From Stachybotrys elegans (taxonomy: Eukaryota; Ascomycota; Sordariomycetes; Hypocreales; Stachybotryaceae), in NCBI GenBank assembly GCA_020746835.1, contig JAGPNK010000008.1:1178001-1242000 (forward strand): a stretch of 64,000 bases of DNA. The letters run 5' to 3'. Position numbers and translations under genes: made by a program. Position 1 is the stretch's first letter; each line of letters starts with the position of its first letter. The notes under the pieces are model-generated. The model saw only the letters and a program-made list of their open reading frames with translations, was not told the origin of the DNA and made no database searches. Positions 41,837 to 52,933 of this stretch are shown here, piece by piece.

Positions 41837-44536
41837 CTATGCCTCAGGGTTCTTCAGTATCTCGTCGAGGTTCGCGTCAAACCTCAAGATCCAAAGGCGC
41901 ACGTTCTGCATGAACTTCTCCGTCCTGTCAAACTCCCCGTCCTTGCCAAATATCGTGCGAATAAACTGAGCACCCGCGTTCTTGCCGAGACCCTGCCCCT
42001 CCTCGTCCGTCTCCTCCGTCTTCTCGGTAACCCGCTTTGTTTCCTCCACTAAGTCGCTGGAGGCCGTCTTGGGTCGGCGCTGGCGTTTTGCTGCCTTCAA
42101 CATGGGCGCCTCGCAGCGTTTGAGCAGAAACTTGAGCTTGTCCGCAAGTCTCACGGCGGACAAGGTAAACTCTTCCGTCAACTCCCTCGACTCGTCATTT
42201 CGAATCCTTGGGAGGGCTTCCTCGGCCCGCTTCCTCTTATCGTATAGCCGGATCAACAGAAGCCACAGGTCTCCTGCTATGTCGGCTATTATCGTCGCAG
42301 GTCCATGAACATAGACGGTCCAGTCGTAGATCCACTTCCCGAGCATGTTGGCATCAAACACGCTCCCGAGGAGTAGAATAGGCTCTTCGCGAGGGTCCCA
42401 GTTCTTGAGAGAGTATCCGGCGGGGATTCCATGTTTCTTGGCGTCCTCTGCGGTTGCTAATGGAATCACTGGCTTAGGACGAGCCGATGACTTGATCGGC
42501 TTCGTCGACGACTGCTTCGCATTATAGGAAGGTGATGCCCCGCGTCGAGTGCGTCTGTTTCCAGGCGATGGAGAATAGTATCCTGTATTATACAGTGCTT
42601 CGTCATCGTCAGGATTGAAATAGTCCTGGCCCGATCTCACCCCCGAGTGTGCCCGAATGGGTTTGCTGATGTCTGGCTTCGTGTAATAGTAACCACTTGA
42701 ATTGTAACGGGGCGAAGTGGCCCCTGGTCGTGCAGGAGTACGGTACGAGGGCCTTGTGTTGGGCCTGGATGATGTGGCCAATTGAGATTCGTCCGCCGTA
42801 GTTTTAGAATCGGAGCTTTTCTGTATCCGACTTCTACCCGGCAAAACGTATGCCTGGCCGTTGACCTCGAAGATTTCGTAGTCGTCTTCCGATGTTGCCT
42901 CCTGATCAGCTCGATTGTCGTCAGCGGCAGATTGCTCGATCTTTAGTTCCTCCAGCTCTGCTTCTGGGATGGGGTCAGGGTCAGGATCAGGGTCTGGCTG
43001 ATTTGGCGATGGTCGTAGAGGCAGGCGGAAGATGGGTAGAATGGCAACTCTCTTGATGCCAGTCAAATCCGTTTCGTCCGAGTCGGAGCCCGAATGCGAA
43101 TCAGAAGATTTACGAGTCCTTTTGGCTCGCTTTTTCTCAAACGGGCGCTCTCTTCTCTTCTTCGATGAACCAGAAGCCTCGGCGGCCTCGTTGGCTGGCC
43201 CCTGAGCTGCGTCACGATGGGAGGATCCAGGTGCGTCAGGGGCAAACGGAGCAGCCTCCTCAGTAGAGAGCCCGGGGAGTTGACGGAAGTCTTGACAGGA
43301 AGTGCTGCAGAGAGAATTAGCAAAGCGCGTCGAATCCGTTGATGTTTCTTGTGTGGACTCACCATTGAATGATGACTCCGACTACTTCGCACGTCGCTCC
43401 GCAAAACGGGCACTTGAGCGACTCGGCTTCATCCTCATCCTCTTCCACCTCGCAGATCAGACTCATGTCGACCCGTGAGCCGGGCACCACTGCCACACTC
43501 CAGTGCGCGTCGCGGTCGAGCTCTTGGCCAGTCTGTCGGTTCTGCAGCAAGAAGCGATTCTGCGAGACTCGCCGGCCGCCCTTTCGGCCCTTGTACTTGC
43601 CATGGATGGAGCCCTCAAACGCGCTCCAAGAGTCGACAAAATCGAGCAGAATAATTGATTCAACGCCCATGTAGTCGTCAAAGGTGAAAAAGGCACCCAT
43701 GTGAGTCGGCCGCTCGATCCGCCCCATGACGATGCTGTGTATGTTTGCGAGCTGGCCGAGCACCACCGTCCCGAGCCAGCGGATGCCCGAGGCGCCCTGG
43801 AGCGCGGCCGTGCCGAGCGTAGAGACGGCCTGCGTGACGTTGTCGAGACGCTGAGTGACGATGACGCTGACGGCGAGGAGGTACTGCTGTGAGTGCTTGG
43901 TTGTGGTCCGCACTGCGCGCAGCTCGTCTTCAATGGTGGCCATGCGAGTGTTGACATTCTGGAGGTGCTTGAGGAGGTCTTGAGTGTCAGTGTGGATGTG
44001 TTTGGTGCTGTCAAAGTTGCGCTGCATTAACCTCCTAAGCTCATACAAGGCGAGGTCAGCTCGGCCATCAGTTGTTGAGGAGAGAGGCGGATGGGTGCTG
44101 ACCGGAAGATGTCAAACTGCAGCGACTGGATGATGTTGACGTAGCGATTCAGGTCGACGAGGAACTTTTCCGTCTCCTTGTGCTCCATGCTCCACTGCAC
44201 CTTTCTGGCAACCTTTTTGATGGTCCGCTTGGTCGATCCCTCGGCGAGCGTCGCCGTGTACTTTTGCAGCTTCACGGCGATGCCCTCGAGCCTCCGCTCG
44301 GCCTCGTCAACGACGGCCTCGAGGGCATCGCAGACGTCGCGGAACTCTGCCACGCCGCGCAGCTCATGGTACTGGACCTTGGCGCCGTCCAGGCTCTGCT
44401 TGAGAAAGGACAGCTGCTGGCGGAGCGACTGGTACTCCCACGCCGAGCCGCGGCTGTCGTCGAGCAGGTCGATCAGGTCCTTGATGAGCGCGGCGATGGA
44501 GATGAAGTCTCCGACTGCGCCAAACGTCACTTCCAT
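41837..44536 (-). CDS. fungal signalling-type protein with N-terminal helical domain and ULD_2 ubiquitin-like domain (857 aa)
   Basis: Three exons, 44103-44536, 43363-44034 and 41837-43304, with phases 2 and 2, give 857 residues. The N-terminus (FGAVGDFISIAALIKDLIDLL) is the helical start found on many fungal NLR-like and signalling proteins. At about residues 262-338 lies a segment (ESIILLDFVDSWSAFEG, FLLQNRQTGQELDR, GSRVDMSLICEV) that matches the ubiquitin-like ULD_2 type. It is followed by CPFCGATCEV, a possible zinc knuckle. The middle is disordered and acidic (DPDPDPDP). The C-terminus (LLGSVFDANMLGKWIYDWTV, then helices) is a block I also associate with this architecture. No catalytic centre is visible. 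Role unknown, likely a regulatory scaffold. Confidence 0.8.
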
Positions 44537-45104
44537 CGGACGGCGGCGGACAACGATTCCATCACAGCGTAGCTTCTGGGCGAAAAGAAGGAGAGATTGA
44601 TGAAAGAGAGGGGTTTGGACAAGGCCTGGGCTGCAGTAAGCGGCCTGTCAGCCTCTTGCTCCGCCTTGCGGCTGTGCTTGCAGGGGGGCACGGCAGGATT
44701 TCCTGCAGCTGTATTGTACGGAGCTGGGAGGTCTGTAACGATCGGGCTTACCCAGGTACAGCGCAGGCTTTGTATCGGTGGCCAAGGTCCCAAACGGCTG
44801 AGTCGGGATTATGATTACCGGCCCGGGGCCGATGGACCTGTTCCAACGGCCCAGGACCGGCCGTCTGGGTGGGGCGTCGGCCTCGGGAGCCAAGTGACCT
44901 CGGCCTACGCGGTACCTAGCATTTAACTCTTATCACGACCACTGCACCACTATGAGCAGCAATCTCAATCGTGCGCCACGTCTCGTCCGCTCTCGACTCC
45001 TCGCGTACTACTACGGCCGTGGCAGACTCGCCGTCTTCACCATAGCACCACCCCAGCTAAACCGGCCCCGGCCTATTTCGACAGCGCCTCTCAAGGCGAC
45101 AAAG
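44537..45104. promoter_or_regulatory. divergent promoter region
   Basis: Spacer between the ULD_2-type gene (-) and the hypothetical gene (+). The frame from 44952 is open into the + gene and could be an N-terminal extension. No other feature seen. Confidence 0.45.
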
Positions 45105-45752
45105 ATGGCCTCGCCTTTGCTCAAGTGGGACAACCCGTCGCCTGAGCGCAGCATCCAGCGGCTGCTCGACGCCGGCGACATTAACAAATGGGGCTGGATC
45201 GTGTACCGCACCGCCTACCAGCCCGAGCTGGACGCAGCCTGGGCGATGCTGCAGCGCCTCGTGCTCGAGAACCTGCACGAGTCCATCGCCGAGTCCGACG
45301 CGCCCGAGATCGCCGACCGCATGGACTGGCCTTTTGTGGCGGGACCGGAGCTCGAGGGCGCGTCGCTCGATGAGCTGAAGCGCCGCTTCCGAGCCTGGGC
45401 ACGCGCCGACGCGCCCCGTGGCCTCGGTCCCTACGAGCCTGGAATCAGCCGCGGCTCGCGCTACGACTTCTTCGTCCAAGCCGATGAGGAGGCGCTGCGC
45501 AGCCTCGTGCCCGACCCCGGCAGCACTCATTCCGCTCTGCTCAGCAGCGCCCACGTCAACCTGGTTAGGGGCTGGGTCGATCCGCGTCAGGGAGAGGAGG
45601 CGACGGACGCAAACGGGGAGCCTGTGGATAATGAGGACTGGATGAAGATTCAGCTGGATGTAATTTCGACGCACTATTACATCGAGCTGGGCGATGATGA
45701 TGCTTGGTACGCTTACTATAGGGCGCCACCGGATGGCATATGTATGTCATAA
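45105..45752 (+). CDS. hypothetical fungal protein (215 aa; possibly 266)
   Basis: ATG at 45105 in good context (aagATGgcc) starts MASPLLKWDNPSPERSIQRL. The core includes DINKWGWIVYRTAYQPELDAAW, the 'WGWxxYR' pattern I associate with an uncharacterised family common in sordariomycetes, and near the end VISTHYYIELGDDDAWYAYY. No signal or membrane segment from this start. The frame is open to an ATG at 44952. That 51-residue extension is Arg-rich with few acidic residues (RAPRLVRSRLLAYYYGRGRL), so a mitochondrial presequence cannot be excluded. Function unknown. Confidence 0.75.
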   Translation: MASPLLKWDNPSPERSIQRLLDAGDINKWGWIVYRTAYQPELDAAWAMLQRLVLENLHESIAESDAPEIADRMDWPFVAGPELEGASLDELKRRFRAWARADAPRGLGPYEPGISRGSRYDFFVQADEEALRSLVPDPGSTHSALLSSAHVNLVRGWVDPRQGEEATDANGEPVDNEDWMKIQLDVISTHYYIELGDDDAWYAYYRAPPDGICMS

Positions 45753-46151
45753 GAGATGCCAGGGCTTTAGTTAATATTACATCCGAGAAGTAACTTCAAT
45801 TCTGCAGACACAACAAGGGTTGTGGCTTCTACTGCGGTGTTCAAAGCGTTGCCCATTGTAAGACTCAATATCTCGTATCACCATCTCTAGACTTTTTGCT
45901 ATTAACACCTTGATCGGACACGCCCCGCTCAACGTCACTGCGACTTTAGACGGCCGGCGGAAGGTTTCGAGAGATGCCAACCTGTTGAGCCTTTCAGATA
46001 TTGTCCTCCTTGTACGAGGGAGTCCGTGACATGTAGGGGGCTGGCTTGAGGTTAAGACTCACGTCGACTAATTTATATTTCTACAGTCTCCTGATTCCGT
46101 TCTGCTATCTTCTTGACTTTCCATGATGTAATGGTAGTCGAGTGGTCTCTT
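45753..46151. terminator. convergent 3' region
   Basis: Between the hypothetical gene (+) and the ankyrin/CorA-like gene (-). No gene recognised. Confidence 0.45.
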
Positions 46152-49100
46152 TCAGGTATCCGCCCCATTCTCCAAGTCTCCCACCTTCTTCGGAGGAGTT
46201 CTCCTATAAGGAGACGGTTGGTGGCGCCAAGCCGTACTCTTCACGGTCAAGTTTCCGTTGGATTCACGTACAGTACTTTCACTTTTCTTTCCTCCTTTAT
46301 CTGTCGGCCTTCTTGGCTCCTTTTGCGTGCTCACACCGCCCTCTTGGTTGCGCTTCGTGAACATGTTTTTCATGCTTTTCATGAAGGACCTTATTCTGCG
46401 CCAATATATTACACCCAAGGCCAGAGTTACGGATGTCCCAACCGCCACAAGAACTGCCCCGCCAGCTGTCAGTGATGTCTGGTCAGTTACAACAAGTACA
46501 CGCAGAACTTACAGATGACAGCGAAGGCCCAGGCAGGGGTTTTCTGAAATGTGCTGACATCTAGAGCGAACAGCGAAGAGAGAAACGATAGTGGAAGCTG
46601 GATGACGTCTTAGTGGACGCATTGGCCGTTGACTGGGCTTCGCATTGACTTACAAACAGGAGGGTGGCAAACGTAAAGACCATCAGTACCGTTCCTTGGT
46701 CTGAAGCGACCGTTGCTTGGTAGTTCGCAAGCTCGCTTTGCTGAAGAGACAGAGTGGTGTTGACCTTGCGCACACCCCATTGTTAGCGTCAGGCTTTTGT
46801 AAAGACAGGTCAATACTGACAGCGGATTCTATCCTGTTGGCAACTATATCCATCTCCTTGAGGTCATTGACCACGTAGTCTGCAGATTGGTCGACGGATT
46901 GGTCTGCGTCTTCATCATGACTTTGGCCAGTCGCATTGGATAGACCTCTTTGGACGATGCTTTGGTACTGGGCGACTGAGTTGAGGATATTCAGCTCATC
47001 ACGCACATCTTTGATTTCGCAATACAGACGCTCCGCTTTCCTCACGGCATTTCTGATCTCTCCAACGGGAGACCCTGCAGCCGATTTGTGGGACGGAGCT
47101 TTCGAGGATTGCTCATCTTGCGAGGAGCTTCCGACGACGTGCTTAGCATCGTTGACTTGGTGCTGTACGGCGTGGACTGCAGTGGGCTCGTCTTGATCCC
47201 TCTGGCTTTTGGAAGAGTCCATGTTCTCTGCGTCCTCCCCATCTCCGTCCCGTCTGTGCCAATCTTGTGTTCGGCGACGGAAATCCTCAAACAGAGAAGA
47301 CTCGTCTCGTCCCTATGATAACCTTTAGTCATGCTCCAGCTACTAAGAGAGTGAAAAGCTCAACTAACAATTCGATTCATGTAGTTCGAAAAGGCCTGTC
47401 GAATGGACACGTGGTTCTCAGGGTTTGGCCGTCGCTCATATGACTCGATACAGTGGTCGACAATCAACCTACTCATATCCATCGTACTCTTCGGATAATG
47501 GAAGTTGCTTCCAGAGGCATCCTGTCTGCGGAGGTGTTGGAGAATCCCATATACCAGCGTGTCGTGACTATCATCGAACAAACAAGAGGTGGCAGTTATG
47601 ATCCACTCTTGACATCACTGTCAGTAAGAGCATCTGTGTACTTGGAAACATCACATACTGTCATCAATTGTCCAGAGCCAAAGTTGGTTGACGCGCAGGA
47701 GGGAAATTAGCCCTGGAGATCTGGTATCGTTGTTGACCTTCAAAAACTTGGTGTACACCTGTTCTTTGTTCCGACGGTACCTGTCTTCTTCTGACTGGGT
47801 GTCTTTAGCAAAGTGGTAGTACCACTCGTCCAGAGTTGGCGACCCGTGGACGACTGATGTTGAGTCCATGCTTTCCTCGGTTGTCTTGTACGCAGTTACC
47901 AAGCTTTTGTACACTGACTGTGCTCTTTTGAACCTCTCCAGGTCCTCCAGGCCCTTGGCTGGGCTATCTGGGCCCTTGGTTGGGTTGTTGTCTGTCTGCT
48001 CATATTTTGATGGGCAAAAATATGGCATCTATCGTCACAAGTTAGCGACGGAACATTGGATAACGCTAACGGTGGACATTACATAGATAGCGGACGCATT
48101 CACAAACTTGGACCCGTCTTTGCTTGATTTCCCTCTTGTGGGCTGGTTCTCGTTTCCATCCTTCGACTTTGGCACTGGTCTGATGACAGTTCGGGGTCTC
48201 AGGGTTCTTGAGGGTGATACCCTGTCTGGAATCTCGACCCACGTTCCACGGAAGAACGACTTGACTGCACGATAGCTTTTGTTGTCATAGCCCCCGTCTT
48301 TCATGATTCTGGTCAAGAGATGCTGCAAAGTAGTCAGCTCGATATTCGTCCAACTTGGTCTTGTCCTCTATGCTGGACATCCAAGGTAAGTTGGGGTTCT
48401 CACATCCATCCAATCCATCTGCTTTGCAGTTAGAATAGGGATACACACCCGCGTAACAAGCTTTTACTCACATTTGTTGCTGGTAAATGTACCCATGTGA
48501 AGGTTGGGTCTTTCTTGCTGTTGCTGGTACCACTAGGGTCGTTGGTATCCTTCAACTGGCGGTCGCCGTCCCGAGGGTCAGAGCATCTATTCATGATGCC
48601 CCTCCAATCCATGACGGGCTCCTCCATGCATTTCTCCGGGCCATCGTCATATATCACCTTTTGTATAGGTCGGTATTTTGACAATGTCTTTGATGGTTCG
48701 CCGTTGTCACCTTTGAAGAACTGAACCACGGTGGCCTCCCATGCTTCCAACGCTTTACGTACTTCATCGCTGCCCTTGGGCTCAGGTAGGTCGTATTCTT
48801 GGCAGGCCTCGGAAATATCTCGATGGGAGAGGTCTCGAAGAATGTCCTCAATTAATAGAAGATCTTTTACTACAGGATCGCCTTCGCCACTCTGGCTGTG
48901 TTTTGGGGTTTGATCTGGTAGGCTCTCTTTGTTGTCACTCGGGTTCTGGCTCTGCTCTCGGCTCTTGTCTGCTTGTGTTGTTTGATTGGCATCTTTGACA
49001 AGGTACGCCTTCCTTCCCGCTGATGCTGGAGCTTGTCTGGTTTTTTTCATGGCTTCGACTGCCAATATAGCTGCGTTGATTTTACTGGTGGTCTCCGTTG

Positions 49101-50556
49101 TCCGGTCTGATTCGCCGAGTAATAACCACAGCACTGCCGCGAACCTTTCGTTCTGGCACCCTTTTTTGAGCTGTTCCATGGAGTCGAGCATTCTGACAAG
49201 AGACTTCTGGACAGCCCTGTCGTCCCTTTTGGTGTTCATGAGGTGGAAAACGGCTTCAGGCAGTAGCGCGTCAGCCGCCCACTCCAGTGCGCTCCAACTA
49301 TCCCGTGTGTTATCTGCCTGGGCCCCCTCTTGTTGAAGTCGGATAAGCCATTTGGCCGTGTCGTGAGTCTTGACTTTTCTTGCTGCCATTACGATGACCT
49401 GAAGCCACATCTTGTCCTCGCTGCTCTCCTCACCATCCGACTTCCCCGATTCTGTACTTGCCGCTGCCGCTGCCATGCTGTCGCAAGCCAAGCTTAGTAC
49501 GGTCTGCTTCTTGTCGTTTTCAGTGAGAATGTCTCGCTGCCATATTTTCCCAGATTGAAGAATGACCTGAAACCTTTCCAGACCCTTTGCGCGTGCAGCA
49601 GCATGTAAAGCTGTCTCTTTGGTTGCATTCGTGAGTTCTGGGTTGGCTCCATGTTCCAACAGAAGCTTGATTATCTGGCAATATGGAACATCCGATTGGC
49701 TGTGTTTCTGATTATGAGGCTCGCTGGCGATATGTAGCGCCGTATTGCCTTCCTTGTCTGTCGCATTCACGTCCAATTTACCTTTCAATAGCATCCTGAC
49801 CACATCAACATTGCCACCGCTGCTGGCAATATGCAAAGCTGTATACCCTTGCTTATCTGTGATGTCAATCGAGGCCCCGTGTTTGATCAAGGTGGGGATA
49901 ACATCGAGATAGCCAGATTCAATGGCAGCATGTAGAGCAGTCCAGCCATTTATGTTCTCCGTTTGATCAATATTGGACGTGTCTTTTTCGAGAAGCTTCT
50001 GGACCACTTTGTCGTGTCCTCGGTTACTGGCCAATATAAGAGGCGTCCATCCGTCTTCATACGTCACATTGGGGTTGGACCCTCTTTTCTCGTTTGTGAG
50101 GAGGTAATCGACCACCTCTAGACGTCCTCCCCAGCAAGCTTCAGTAAGAGGAGTCACCTGAGAGGCTCGCTTGGCTTCCACATCCGCTCCCCAGTCAATG
50201 AGTATCTTTACTACTTGAACATGGCCCTCAAGACAAGCGATGTGGAGTGGTTGTGCCTCGACTATATCTTTAGCGGATATGTCTGCTTTGGCGTCCTTCA
50301 ATAATATAGTCGTTGCATCGACGAGTCCTCTTTCGGCAGCAATATGGAGTGCTGTTCGGCCAAATATGTCTGCGGTATTGACGAGTGAGCGGTTTGTAGT
50401 GACGAAGTCGGGAAGTTTCTCTTTATCGTCCCATTTGCCCTTGCCTAGCTCCGAAAGAAACCCCTGCCATTCTTTCTCGTCTCGTTCGGGTTTTTGATCT
50501 TCATCCAGCGGAGTATCGAGAGGTGCGACATCCCCAGGTCGTCCATCAGAGGGCAT
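46152..50556 (-). CDS. ankyrin-repeat protein with C-terminal CorA-like two-helix membrane domain (1316 aa)
   Basis: Nine exons, 5' to 3': 48472-50556, 48404-48418, 48083-48322, 47659-48028, 47369-47607, 46821-47312, 46654-46764, 46513-46597 and 46152-46465. All introns are GT..AG, 47-81 nt, and the sum is 3951 nt in frame. Residues about 65-400 contain at least eight ankyrin repeats (GRTALHIAAERG, AQPLHIACLEGH, GWTALHAAIESG, GYTALHIASSGG, GNTALHIAS). A Glu/Lys-rich linker follows. Then WVEIPD, LLRVNQLWLWTIDDKWIITA and the coiled segment LSLQQSELANYQATVASDQG precede two membrane helices (MVFTFATLLFLPLSFLSSLF; VLVAVGTSVTLALGVIYW). This tail resembles CorA-type Mg2+ channels, but I see no GMN motif, so transport is unproven. 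Likely a membrane-anchored sensor or scaffold. Confidence 0.85.
48404..48418 (-). other. 15-nt micro-exon
   Basis: Encodes Met-Asp-Trp-Met-Asp. It is bounded by AG upstream and GTGAGA downstream and sits between introns of 53 and 81 nt. It joins WVHLPATN to HLLTRIMKDG in frame. Confidence 0.7.
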
Positions 50557-50970
50557 CGTGGCGGTTGCGTGAGTCTATGGTTGGCTGGCAGAGTTATTCG
50601 AGTGGTAAGGGAAATTGTTGGGGATGAAAATCGAGTCGTGGCGTTGGGGTTCTTCATACCTAATATAACTATCCCATACCGTCCAGAGGTATGATTGATC
50701 CATAGGGCATGGATTTTCAGCTCTCTACTTCACCACCATGAAAGTACATAGGAATGTCCCCATTTGGTCAACGTGCATCATATCACTTTGTTCTGATTTG
50801 CCCTTCATTCAGCTGGTCAGACCTCGTGTAGAGCCCAAATTAAAAGGCGTCAAATATCGCTCAATGGGGTACTGGGATTGGTGGCCTGATTGTGTTCGCA
50901 GCACATCAATTGCTATATTTAGATACCGACAGATGCCTGTCCATGACAGTGTCACCACACTTTTACTGGA
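50557..50970. promoter_or_regulatory. upstream region of the ankyrin/CorA-like gene
   Basis: No coding frame with recognisable product. A short AT-rich tract (tacctaatataactatccc, 50658) is the best TATA-like candidate. Confidence 0.4.
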
Positions 50971-51346
50971 GTGGTGGTTCAGCTTGCCCCATTCTGTGAA
51001 AGCTCCGATAAGCAAGACGTTCTTAATCGAGTGGCTGGTTTTGCTCCGGAAGCGACAGCAATTGCATTGAGTGCTGGAAAGGAGCCAAAATGCGCAGCCG
51101 AGTTACTCGAAATAGGCCCGAGGCCGATCGGCGATAATGAAGTTATCAACCAAATGCAACGACTTCTTGAAAAGATTTGATCAAAACCCGGATATATTTC
51201 GGTTTTCTCTCCCTCCGTCCGAAGTTCAGATACGACAAGCGGCAGCTCATGGGCCAATCATCATAATAAATGTTAGCACACATCGGTGTGATGCACTGAT
51301 CGTTCAGCAATTCGCAATCCAAGTGTTGAGACTACATCATCTCTGA
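50971..51346 (+). pseudogene. remnant of a CHAT-domain/TPR-type gene
   Basis: Two adjacent frames, one base out of phase, read like consecutive parts of fungal TPR-CHAT proteins. The first (to about 51165) has SSDKQDVLNRVAGFAPEATA, then IALSAGKEPKCAAELLEIG, the helix that precedes the CHAT peptidase-like domain. The second (from about 51165 to the stop at 51346) has FSLPPSEVQIRQAAAHGP, then IIIINVSTHRCDALIV and RLHHL, the first strands of the CHAT domain. A frame jump occurs near 51165. The usual stretch between the two parts seems shortened, and nothing recognisable of the rest of the CHAT fold follows. CHAT proteins are caspase-like proteases used in fungal and bacterial immunity-type responses. 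This copy is dead. Family call is from motif memory. Confidence 0.6.
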
Positions 51347-51632
51347 CTGCAAGACATACCGCCAGAGCACAATACATTCAGTCTCTGGAGACGCTTGCAT
51401 GGCCTGTAATCCTATTGTCAGTCCTATATTTGACGTTATTGGTTTGTATAAGCCACCGTCTGGTAATGCGTAGCCGCGTATATGGTGGATTCCAACAGGT
51501 CCCCTAGTTGGATTTCCTCTCCACGCAGCAAAAGAGTTCAGGGTTGGGGATTAAATAGAATGCTTTGGGTTCCATATATTCATTATGGAGTTTAGCGAAT
51601 TCGGAGTAGAGGTATATAGGAAGCATGCTGAG

Positions 51633-51720
51633 TATATGTGACCACGCTACCATGCTATTCAGGGAATATCACGATGTAGCCAAGTTGGCAGGTGTTAATC
51701 TCGATGCTGCATTACTCCCA
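51633..51720. repeat. direct repeat, copy 1 (diverged)
   Basis: tatatgtgaccacgct...atgctattcaggg...gatgtagccaagttggcaggtgtta matches 52348-52436 over most of its length. The substitutions include C/T and G/A differences. Confidence 0.75.
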
Positions 51721-52347
51721 TGAATCCGATTGCCAAATCATAGAATCACAATGTTTATAGAACGCCGCACGTGTCGAACCGGCACCAGAGAGCAGACAAA
51801 GAAGATAAGATCACACAACATTGGGTGGCGCTCAGCCCCGAACTTGGACACAGCGAGATTGGGCTGTCGACATAATACGAGCTTGGCAGTGTAAGCGCCC
51901 AACATAATCTTCATCACGAGATATCACCACTCGGTGGCATTCAAAACCTTTATTATGTCTACAAGTCTCCGCCTTGGCTTGGGGCGTTTCCCCACCAATA
52001 GTGCCCTGCTGGCAAACGAGACCAGGGAAGAAGCCAAGATCCGGAGTCTGCTCTCCGGGCCTAAACTGTTGACAACTCGCCGTGACACAACAAATCGCCA
52101 ACACAAAGGCGACGCGGAAATACCAAGAGCCCGTCGGAAGAAACAATTGCTGGCCATTATGAGTTGTCGGATATGCCGACGCTGCAACTCCTGCGTGTCC
52201 CGCCATCCATATCCGGTAGGATACGTTCCCGTGAGGCTCAGAACAAAGGACTGCCCAAAGAACCTCGCTTAGCGGGGAGACAAAACATACACACCGAATA
52301 TAGAGCGCCAAGTCGGACTATCCACCCCTCTTCCCTGTTGTGATGGC

Positions 52348-52436
52348 TATATGTGACCACGCCGTGATGCTATTCAGGAAGCATCGCGATGCAGCCAAGT
52401 TGGCAGGTGTTACTCGAGATCCCAGTTGCGCTCCCA
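52348..52436. repeat. direct repeat, copy 2 (diverged)
   Basis: Partner of 51633-51720, same orientation, about 715 bp apart start to start. Shared blocks: tatatgtgaccacgc, atgctattcagg, and agccaagttggcaggtgtta. Confidence 0.75.
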
Positions 52437-52933
52437 AATATGGAATTGACGGCGGCTCACCTCCGTCTCTGGGAGTCTGAATGTCTCCCAATGGCTAGGG
52501 TTTCGGTGTTAGCAGACGTCTCTCTGGGCAACTTGAAGCTCCGAGGTTGGGAGGAGTTGTTCTGGTTATTCCGGGCCAAGAGACGGACCAGAGCGGGAAG
52601 AGATGTTCCGCCATTGCCAAGGGTTATGTTGCTGAGCAATTGGCGACGATGGCTTCCGTGTGCAGACGCAGTCCAGAATTCCACGCCCCGTCCAGGCCGT
52701 ACAGATCGTAGAGTGCTGCAAGAGATCGATGATGGCTGTCTCGTTTACTCGCCGAGATCTGGGGACGGATGGCTGCCACCTGCACCCCAACATCTAAAAA
52801 GTGCATATAACAGCGATGATCCGCCCCCTTCCAACGTCTTCTCCTTTCCCTTTCTCTCCAGAGATCGCCACCTACATCATCTCCGCCCCCTTCCTTTCCC
52901 TGAAGATCTACCATACCTCTGCTCCTGGCGAAG

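Larger units (their letters stand above)
51347..52933. other. gene-free stretch with diverged direct repeats; 3' part is the AA9 promoter
   Basis: No supported gene. Contains the 88-bp repeat pair listed separately and, from about 52790, a C/T-rich leader running to the AA9 start codon. The frame at 52389-52937 overlaps this leader and lacks protein-like composition. Confidence 0.45.
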
